NCBI GenBank assembly: GCA_903877945.1
Contig: CAIRFY010000466.1
Span: 1-7,361 of the forward strand
From: an uncultured Oscillochloris sp.
GTDB taxonomy: Bacteria; Chloroflexota; Chloroflexia; Chloroflexales; Chloroflexaceae
Length of the DNA stretch: 7,361 nt
Direction: 5' to 3'
The first letter of the stretch is position 1. Every line of letters begins with the position of its first letter. Under the pieces are notes generated by a model. The model was not told the DNA's origin. It did no database searches and was given only the letters and a program-made list of their open reading frames with translations. The position numbers and the translations under genes were made by a program. Shown here piece by piece: positions 1 to 4,719 of the stretch.

Positions 1-87
1 CGGCGGGGCGTCTCTACTCTACGCCAGACGCCCCGCCGGGGCGTCTCTACTCTACGCCAGACGCCCCGGCGGGGCGTCTCTACGCCA
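1..87. repeat. Tandem 33-bp repeat containing GC-rich palindromes
   Basis: Two full copies of a 33-bp unit start at 5 and 38, and a shortened third copy starts at 71. Each junction forms a hairpin: AGACGCCCC, a 3-nt loop (GCC or GGC), then GGGGCGTCT, at 26-46 and 59-79. Between the palindromes lies a TCTACTCTACGCC-like linker. The first copy continues off the left edge. The same palindrome core occurs inside mnmG at 1561-1619. The repeat lies at the 3' end of the minus-strand regulator gene and supplies its stop codon (TAG, complement of 80-82) and last codons. The hairpins could slow transcription, but there is no T-run, so I do not call them a terminator. Confidence 0.9.
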
Positions 88-1102
88 GAAACAGCCCGAA
101 GATTTGAACCCAGAGGTTCAGGAAGAAGCCAGGGTCGAAGATGAGGATGCTGCCCACGGCCAGGACGAGGGCGAGGATCGCCGCGACGGCCCAGATCACC
201 CATGTGGGCAGGGTGCGCGGAAGGCGGGGGCCGCCAAGGGCGGGCAGCGGCTCGTACTCATCGACGTAGTGTTGGGCGCGGAAGTCCTCAATGATTGGCT
301 CCGTGTCCATGCCGAGGAAGGTCACGTAGCTACGCATCATCTGGAGGGCAACGGGGCCACGCGGGATCAGGGTATATTTCTCGTCCTCAATGGCTTGCAG
401 GTAAGACATGCGGATTTTTAGCTCGTTCTCAACCTGCACCAGGGTGAGGTGGCGGCGCATGCGCTCGTTACGCAGGCGCGGGCCAAGGGTCGCATTCGGA
501 TCAAGGATAGGAGCTTCGGCAACAGCGTTCACGACCGGTCGGGTATCTGGGATGCGCAGCAAAGCCATCTCCTCAGCCTCGCTCATAAACACCGGCTCTT
601 CCTCATCCTCACGCCGCACGGGTGTCCGCCGGGTTGGCTGTGATGGCCGACGAGTCTCAGGGAGGCGCTCGGGAGTGCTGACACTCGGCTCGGCAGGCAG
701 TTCGGACGTAGGGACGGGTAGCTCAGGCAGTTCGGGCACAAGGGTCGGGACAGAGACGCCAAGGCGGGTACGTACACGAACGAGTACCTCGGACGAGCGG
801 TAGGGCTTTGCGATATAATCGGCGGCACCGGCGGCAAACCCGCGCACCACGTCTTCCTCACGCGAGGCGGCGCTCAGCACAATCACCGGGGTTGCCGCCG
901 CAATCCGCGACAGCAGATCCCACCCACGATCCCGCTCGCTGCGCACCTCCAGCAGTACCAGGTCGGGCCGATCTCTGGTGTAGATCCGCTCGGCATTGAT
1001 CAGGTCGCTGCTCTTTGCAACGCTGAAGCCCGCATCTTCAAGCATGATGCCCAGGGTGGCGAGTAAGATCACGTCGTCGTCGATGATCAGGATCTGGGAC
1101 AA
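80..1102 (-). CDS. Receiver-like domain fused to RodZ-type HTH and membrane anchor
   Basis: Numbering is from the upstream TTG at 1144; subtract 14 for the start chosen here. Residues 17-128 form a CheY-like receiver with the acidic pair (D22-D23), the switch Ser (S91) and the conserved Lys (K113, in AKPY). The phospho-acceptor is Glu66 (codon GAG, 947-949) in the strand LVLLEV, where Asp is normal, so classical phosphorylation is unlikely and a locked or mimic state is possible. A Pro/Glu/Arg-rich linker (130-215) leads to a RodZ/HTH_25-like helix-turn-helix (220-290; LGPRLRNERM, LKIRMSYLQAIE, RSYVTFLGMD). One membrane helix (315-336) and a second hydrophobic stretch (340-354) end the protein. 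It probably sits at the inner membrane with the receiver and HTH in the cytoplasm; whether it binds DNA or protein partners is unknown. I chose TTG at 1102 because GGAG lies 7 nt upstream; this gives 340 aa. The TTG at 1144 has no ribosome site. Confidence 0.85.
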   Translation of the reverse strand: MSQILIIDDDVILLATLGIMLEDAGFSVAKSSDLINAERIYTRDRPDLVLLEVRSERDRGWDLLSRIAAATPVIVLSAASREEDVVRGFAAGAADYIAKPYRSSEVLVRVRTRLGVSVPTLVPELPELPVPTSELPAEPSVSTPERLPETRRPSQPTRRTPVRREDEEEPVFMSEAEEMALLRIPDTRPVVNAVAEAPILDPNATLGPRLRNERMRRHLTLVQVENELKIRMSYLQAIEDEKYTLIPRGPVALQMMRSYVTFLGMDTEPIIEDFRAQHYVDEYEPLPALGGPRLPRTLPTWVIWAVAAILALVLAVGSILIFDPGFFLNLWVQIFGLFLA

Positions 1103-1113
1103 TGGGGCGCTCC
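1100..1113 (-). promoter_or_regulatory. Ribosome binding site deciding a TTG start
   Basis: On the minus strand GGAG (complement of 1110-1113) is followed by 7 nt and a TTG codon (complement of 1100-1102). That TTG is directly before SQILIIDDD, where receiver domains normally begin. The alternative in-frame TTG at 1144 lies only about 9 nt from a TATAAT box and would be essentially leaderless. Confidence 0.6.
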
Positions 1114-1152
1114 GTCGTTTAACACAAACCCGAGGTTCGGGCAATCGGCCCG

Positions 1153-1161
1153 ATTATACCA
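1153..1161 (-). promoter_or_regulatory. Extended -10 promoter for the receiver/HTH gene
   Basis: The minus strand reads TGGTATAAT, a perfect TATAAT with the TGn extension. Transcription would begin near 1145-1148 and leave a leader of about 45 nt before the TTG at 1102. The hexamer 17 nt upstream (TCGTAA) is a poor -35, which is usual for extended -10 promoters. The upstream part lies inside the first codons of the divergent mnmG. The plus strand has no equally good promoter here, so the mnmG promoter is unresolved. Confidence 0.55.
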
Positions 1162-1164
1162 CCT

Positions 1165-3186
1165 GTGCAGACCACTTACGATGTGATTGTGATCGGTGCC
1201 GGACATGCCGGCTGCGAGGCGGCCAATGCGGCGGCGCTGATGGGCTGCCGCACGCTGCTGCTCACCATCGATCTCGACAAACTGGCCCATATGTCGTGCA
1301 ACCCGAGCATCGGCGGGCCAGCCAAGGGCCACCTTGTGCGTGAGATCGACGCCCTCGGTGGCCTGATGGCCCGCGTCACCGACCGCGCCACCATCCAGAT
1401 CCGCACCCTGAACGAGAGCAAGGGGCCAGCCGTCCAGTCTCTGCGTGCCCAGTGCGATAAGCACCTGTACGCCCAGGTGATGAAAGAGACCCTGGAGCGG
1501 GTGCCAAACCTGGACATCCGTCAGGCGATGGTTGAGCGGATTGTGCCGCCCACAGGGAACGTAGAGACGCCCCGGTGGGGCGTCTCCATGGGCGAGACGC
1601 CCCACCGGGGCGTCTTTACCGTGATCACCCACACCGGCTTCACTTACCAGGCCCGCAGCGTCATCCTCACCACCGGCACATTTCTGCGCGGGCGGGCGAT
1701 TACGGGAGATGCCACCTGGGGTGCGGGGCGGGCGGGCGAGGCTCCATCGCTGGCTCTCGGCGAGAATTTGGCTGCCCTGGGATTTCCCTTGGTGCGGCTG
1801 AAAACCGGCACACCGCCGCGCATCCACGCCCGCACGATTGACTTTAGTCTGACTGAGGCCCAGCACGGCAGCGATGTGCCGCTCTATTTTGGACATTATT
1901 ATGAGATTGCCGATTGCGGATTGCCGATTGCAGATTGCACCGCACCTGACAATCCACAATCGGCAATCTACAATCGGCAATCCACAATCTGCCCCGTCTA
2001 CCCTCACGCGCAACTCGACGGCTGGCGCCCGCAGTTACCCTGCTACCTGGTTCACACGACGCCGGAGTTCCATGCGATCATCCGGGCCAACCTGCACCGT
2101 GCGCCGCTGTTCAGCGGGGTGATCGAAGGTATCGGCCCGCGCTACTGCCCGAGCATCGAGGACAAGATCGTGCGTTTCGCGGACAAGGAGCGCCACGGGC
2201 TGTTCCTGGAGCCTGAGGGCTGGGGCACCAGCGAGGTCTATGTCCAGGGCTGTAACACCTCGCTGCCCGAGGACGTGCAGTGGGCCATGCTGCGCAGCAT
2301 CCCGGCCCTGCGGAACGTGGAACTGATGCGAGTGGGCTACGCGATTGAGTATGACGCCGTGGCCACCGGCGAGATCGGGGCCGACCTCCAGGCCCGCCGG
2401 ATGCCCGGCATGTTCCTGGCCGGCCAGATCAACGGTACTACCGGCTACGAGGAGGCCGCCGCTCAGGGGCTGATGGCCGGGATCAATGCGGCTCGCCACG
2501 TTCGCGGCGAGCCAGCGGTCATCCTGGGGCGCGACCAGGCGTACATTGGGGTGCTGCTCGATGATCTGGTGACGAAGGAGATCCGTGAACCCTACCGCAT
2601 GTTCACCTCGCGGGCGGAACATCGCCTGCTGCTGCGCGGTGATAACGCCGACCTGCGGCTGACGCCCCTGGCCCGCGAGCTGGGCCTGGTGGACGTGCGC
2701 CGCGCCGAGGCGGTGGAGCGCAAGCGCGAGCAGAGCGCCGACCTGCGGGCGCGCCTGGAGGGCTGGCGGATCTTCCCCTCGGCGACCGTCAACGCGGCCC
2801 TTGGCGCGGCCAGCGTGGAGCCGATCAGCCAGCCGATGAGCGCCTTTGATCTGCTCTCCCGGCCCGCCCTGCGCTATGATCAACTCCAGGCCGCCCTCGG
2901 CCTGCCCGACGCGCCCCCAACCGTGGTCGAGCAGGTCAAGATCGAGGCGACCTACGGCGGCTACATCGACCGGCAGCGCCGCGAGGTGGCCCGCCTGCAC
3001 AAGATGGACAGCCGCCGCATCCCGCCTAACCTGGACTACGCCGCCATCTCCGGCCTGCGCAACGAGGCCCGCCAGGTGCTAGCGCGCTTCCGCCCGGCCA
3101 CCCTTGGCCAGGCCGGGCGACTTGCGGGGATCACCCCCGCCGATGTGACGATTATCCTGTTCGCTCTGGAGCGAGGGCAAAAGTGA
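1165..3186 (+). CDS. mnmG: tRNA uridine-5-carboxymethylaminomethyl modification enzyme MnmG (GidA)
   Basis: MnmG is a cytoplasmic FAD protein that, with the GTPase MnmE, installs the (carboxymethyl)aminomethyl group at C5 of wobble uridine 34 in certain tRNAs. The FAD-binding GAGHAGCEAA is at residues 11-20, the SCNPSIGGPAKG loop at 44-55, GPRYCPSIEDK at 324-334 (with the conserved Cys328) and AGQINGTTGYEEAAAQGL at 419-436. The C-terminal helical region that contacts MnmE and tRNA is complete to GQAGRLAGITPAD. The protein is 673 aa, against about 630 in E. coli. Much of the excess is two repeat-derived segments, residues 133-151 and 247-276. The GTG at 1165 is chosen because QTTYDVIVIGAG aligns with the family N-terminus. 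No Shine-Dalgarno is visible, so the message may be leaderless or weakly initiated. No other tRNA-modification gene is adjacent. The two insertions are discussed as findings. Confidence 0.96.
   Translation: MQTTYDVIVIGAGHAGCEAANAAALMGCRTLLLTIDLDKLAHMSCNPSIGGPAKGHLVREIDALGGLMARVTDRATIQIRTLNESKGPAVQSLRAQCDKHLYAQVMKETLERVPNLDIRQAMVERIVPPTGNVETPRWGVSMGETPHRGVFTVITHTGFTYQARSVILTTGTFLRGRAITGDATWGAGRAGEAPSLALGENLAALGFPLVRLKTGTPPRIHARTIDFSLTEAQHGSDVPLYFGHYYEIADCGLPIADCTAPDNPQSAIYNRQSTICPVYPHAQLDGWRPQLPCYLVHTTPEFHAIIRANLHRAPLFSGVIEGIGPRYCPSIEDKIVRFADKERHGLFLEPEGWGTSEVYVQGCNTSLPEDVQWAMLRSIPALRNVELMRVGYAIEYDAVATGEIGADLQARRMPGMFLAGQINGTTGYEEAAAQGLMAGINAARHVRGEPAVILGRDQAYIGVLLDDLVTKEIREPYRMFTSRAEHRLLLRGDNADLRLTPLARELGLVDVRRAEAVERKREQSADLRARLEGWRIFPSATVNAALGAASVEPISQPMSAFDLLSRPALRYDQLQAALGLPDAPPTVVEQVKIEATYGGYIDRQRREVARLHKMDSRRIPPNLDYAAISGLRNEARQVLARFRPATLGQAGRLAGITPADVTIILFALERGQK
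1561..1619. repeat. GC palindrome repeat inserted in frame within mnmG
   Basis: Two palindromes lie here in opposite orientation. The first is GAGACGCCCC-GGT-GGGGCGTCTC (1564-1586, perfect 10-bp arms). The second is its reverse complement with loop ACC (1594-1616, one terminal mismatch). A 7-nt CATGGGC spacer separates them, and the outer ends read GTA...TAC. This is the same core as the tandem repeat at 1-87. It encodes roughly VETPRWGVSMGETPHRGVF (residues 133-151), replacing a short beta-hairpin region that in E. coli MnmG reads NDRVVGAVTQ. The reading frame stays open. Confidence 0.88.
1905..1991. repeat. GATTGCN heptamer inverted array inserted in mnmG
   Basis: Five direct heptamers of the form GATTGCN (1905-1939) are followed by a 10-nt spacer (1940-1949) and six heptamers of the form CAATCNN (1950-1991), whose reverse complement is NNGATTG. 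The element is 87 nt, exactly 29 codons, and free of stops in the mnmG frame. Because 7 and 3 are coprime, each arm translates with a 7-residue period (IADCGLP, IADCTAP). It lies between VPLYFGHYY and the conserved PQLPCY segment, where E. coli MnmG has only a short loop. It adds about 25-30 residues, including three cysteines. Confidence 0.88.
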
Positions 3187-3250
3187 TCATCTCTTTGGGT
3201 GACATTGCCAGCTTTGCTGGCAATGTCACCCAAAGAGATGATGGTTTTTT
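3186..3250. terminator. Strong hairpin terminator between convergent genes
   Basis: A perfect 27-bp inverted repeat (arms 3186-3212 and 3216-3242) with a TTT loop starts at the last base of the mnmG stop codon. It is followed by GG and six T residues (3245-3250) on the plus strand, a classical intrinsic terminator for mnmG. In the other direction the hairpin is followed by CACTTTT, a weaker T-run, so it may also stop the epimerase transcript coming from the right. A 27-bp perfect stem is longer than most intrinsic terminators need and may itself derive from an inverted duplication. Confidence 0.88.
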
Positions 3251-4271
3251 ATTTCTGGAATAGCCGCACGGCGCTCTGGAGCCCCCGCTCGTAGGCGTCG
3301 ATCAGCGTGTCGATCTTTTGGTCGGACTCGGTATCGATCTGCTGGCGCTGCGGATCGGCGTCGAACCAGGCTACGGTGCGGGCGATCCCGAGCTTAAACG
3401 GCGTCGTGGCCAGATAGCCGGGCACGAAGCGGCGGATCTTGCTGTTATCAAAAATCACACTGGAACACTTGTCACCGATCAGGCTGCCGGTCATGTCGGG
3501 CAGGCAGGCGCAGATGAAGTCGGCGGCGATGTGGACGATCCGCGCCGGGACGCCCGCCGCCGCCGCCGTGGCCGCGTAGAGCTGATCCCAGGTCAGCGCC
3601 TCGTCGGAGGTGATGTGGAAGGCGTGGCCAATAGCCTGCTGGTGGCCGAGCAGCCCGACGAGTCCTTTGGCGAAGTCGCTGTTGTGGGTGATCGGCCAGA
3701 GCGAGCTGCCGTCGCCGGGGACGATCACCGGACGACCCTGGCGCATGCGCGCAATGATGGTGAAGGGCTTCTGCCAACTGTTCATCACTAGGGGAATCTG
3801 GGTATCGCCATAGGTTAGCGAGGGCCGCACAATCGTCACCGGGAAGCCATCTTCGCGCAGGGCACGCATCAGGCGATCCTCGCAAGCGATCTTGTCACGC
3901 GAGTACTGCCAGTAGGGGTTTGCCAGGGGCGTACTTTCGGAGACGAGGTAGTGGCCGACGGGGCGCTGGTAGGCGCTCGCCGAGCTGATGAAGATGTACT
4001 GGTCTGTCCGCCCGCTGAACAGGGCAATGTCACGCTCGATCTGCTCGGGCGTGAAGGCGATCCAGTTCACCACCACGTCGAAGCGCAGCCCGGCTAGGGC
4101 GGACTCCAGGCTCTCGCGGTTGTTCGTATCGGCGATGATCGCCGTCGCCCCGGCTGGCGTATCTGTGCGCTGGCCACGGTTGAGCAGGAACAGATCAACC
4201 CCGCGTTCCAGAGCCAGTTGGCTACACGCGCTGCTAATCAGGCCCGTCCCGCCGATAAAGAGAACCTTCAT
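3249..4271 (-). CDS. NAD(P)-dependent epimerase/reductase, extended SDR family
   Basis: This 340-aa protein of the extended short-chain dehydrogenase/reductase type probably acts on a nucleotide sugar or related metabolite in the cytoplasm. The N-terminal Rossmann motif is GGTGLIS (residues 7-13; the usual form is GGTGFIG). NRG at 31-33 follows the second strand, and this Arg often points to NADP preference. IIAD at 45-48 would contact the adenine. The catalytic set is visible: Ser97/Ser99 in FISSASAY, and Tyr123 and Lys127 in YSRDK. The C-terminal half (about 150-330) carries the variable substrate domain, with RPSLTYGD at 149-156 and a conserved-looking VPGDGSSLWPITHNSDFAKG. The start is firm: ATG at 4271 with GGGAG 8 nt upstream. 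The stop codon overlaps the T-run of the mnmG terminator. The substrate cannot be inferred from the neighbours. Distant relatives include the chloroplast CSP41-type SDRs. Confidence 0.88.
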   Translation of the reverse strand: MKVLFIGGTGLISSACSQLALERGVDLFLLNRGQRTDTPAGATAIIADTNNRESLESALAGLRFDVVVNWIAFTPEQIERDIALFSGRTDQYIFISSASAYQRPVGHYLVSESTPLANPYWQYSRDKIACEDRLMRALREDGFPVTIVRPSLTYGDTQIPLVMNSWQKPFTIIARMRQGRPVIVPGDGSSLWPITHNSDFAKGLVGLLGHQQAIGHAFHITSDEALTWDQLYAATAAAAGVPARIVHIAADFICACLPDMTGSLIGDKCSSVIFDNSKIRRFVPGYLATTPFKLGIARTVAWFDADPQRQQIDTESDQKIDTLIDAYERGLQSAVRLFQK

Positions 4272-4303
4272 ACGTTTCGCTCCCTCTCCTCAAAGAGCGA
4301 AGA

Positions 4304-4324
4304 TTGCGCCCCATAGAGGCGCAA
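4304..4324. promoter_or_regulatory. Inverted repeat, candidate operator
   Basis: TTGCGCC (4304-4310) and GGCGCAA (4318-4324) form a perfect 7-bp inverted repeat around CCATAGA. It lies in the 98-bp gap between the divergent epimerase and small-protein genes. It covers the place where a -35 element would be for the TATAAT at 4332-4337 and is about 33 bp upstream of the epimerase ATG. This placement suits a regulator acting on one or both genes. It could instead be a small hairpin in the epimerase leader. Confidence 0.45.
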
Positions 4325-4331
4325 ACCTCGC

Positions 4332-4337
4332 TATAAT
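4332..4337 (+). promoter_or_regulatory. -10 box for the small hypothetical gene
   Basis: A perfect TATAAT predicts a start near 4344 and a leader of about 30 nt before the ATG at 4373. There is no recognisable TTGACA-like hexamer at 16-18 bp upstream; that space is occupied by the inverted repeat at 4304-4324, which suggests activator dependence or repression. The same AT island reads TATTAT on the minus strand, so it may also serve the divergent epimerase gene. Confidence 0.5.
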
Positions 4338-4360
4338 AATCCTGTTGTGGCAAAACCTGA

Positions 4361-4366
4361 AAGGAG
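4361..4366 (+). promoter_or_regulatory. Shine-Dalgarno site of the small gene
   Basis: AAGGAG is followed by CAC and two successive ATG codons. Spacing is 3 nt to the first and 6 nt to the second, which favours the ATG at 4373. Confidence 0.7.
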
Positions 4367-4372
4367 CACATG

Positions 4373-4582
4373 ATGCCTGATCAGCGCATGAAAGTGGCAG
4401 ATCTGGACGAGGGCCGCCTGTCACGGTTGAAGGCGGTGGAGGTCGATCTCGGCACCTACATCGTTGCCCTAGAGCCGGCGAGCCCATTTGCCGACCTCGG
4501 CACGGAGCAGGTTCAGCGCCTCCAGGATCTTGAGCGTGAGCTTGGGCTCGTCCTGCTTGCCTACCGCTTGTCCGACGGATAG
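4373..4582 (+). CDS. Small hypothetical protein (69 aa)
   Basis: I do not recognise this protein. It is acidic and soluble-looking, with no signal peptide or membrane segment. A first part rich in charged residues (KVADLDEGRLSRLKAVEVDLG) leads through a short hydrophobic strand (TYIVALEP) to a likely amphipathic helix (TEQVQRLQDLERELGLVLLAY). Evidence that it is real: a perfect TATAAT 36 bp upstream, AAGGAG at 4361-4366, and a start at the right distance. Of the two adjacent ATG codons (4370 and 4373), the second is preferred because it lies 6 nt after AAGGAG and the first only 3 nt. The stop TAG (4580-4582) lies in the left copy of a 41-bp duplication of the neighbouring ATPase gene end. The helical end could mediate dimerisation; that is inference. 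Confidence 0.65.
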   Translation: MPDQRMKVADLDEGRLSRLKAVEVDLGTYIVALEPASPFADLGTEQVQRLQDLERELGLVLLAYRLSDG

Positions 4583-4616
4583 ATCAGCACCCGCTCGGGG
4601 CTGAGCCACAGGGTCA
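4576..4616. repeat. 41-bp direct repeat, left copy
   Basis: This segment matches 4726-4766 at 40 of 41 positions (A at 4608, G at 4758), with an offset of 150 bp. It covers the stop codon of the small gene. Read on the minus strand it duplicates the last codons of the ABC ATPase (SPERVLIYP). The Arg codon changed by the mismatch reads as Trp here, which suggests that this copy is the non-coding one. Confidence 0.9.
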
Positions 4617-4620
4617 ATAG

Positions 4621-4715
4621 AATGCAAGATGCAAAATGCAAAATGCAAAGCCCGCACGATGCCTTCTTTTGCATTTTGCATTTTGCATTTTGCATTTTGC
4701 ATTTTGCATTTTGCA
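4621..4715. repeat. TTTTGCA heptamer inverted array
   Basis: Four TGCAAAA-type heptamers (4623-4650; the first reads TGCAAGA and the last ends in G) are separated by a non-repetitive stretch (4651-4666) from seven perfect TTTTGCA heptamers (4667-4715). Bases 4621-4649 pair with 4668-4696 with one mismatch, so the region can form a long AT-rich hairpin. It fills the gap between the convergent small gene and ATPase gene and may help separate their transcripts. It has the same design as the mnmG element at 1905-1991 but an unrelated heptamer. Confidence 0.92.
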
Positions 4716-4719
4716 CTCC

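Noticed and set aside
1..79. Intrinsic terminator for the receiver/HTH gene
   Set aside because: The palindromes form good hairpins but no T-run follows on the minus strand, and the same sequence is a repeat family also found inside mnmG.
1103..1144. Upstream TTG start at 1144 for the receiver/HTH gene
   Set aside because: It lies about 9 nt from the TATAAT box and lacks a ribosome site, while the TTG at 1102 has GGAG at 7 nt and starts directly at the receiver domain.
1087..3000. Long minus-strand frames opposite mnmG (1087-2013 and 2035-3000)
   Set aside because: They are GC-rich antisense shadows with no recognisable domain, opposite an unambiguous mnmG.
4304..4309. TTGCGC as -35 partner of the TATAAT at 4332
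   Set aside because: The spacer would be 22 bp, too long for a normal sigma-70-type promoter. The bases are better explained as an arm of the inverted repeat.
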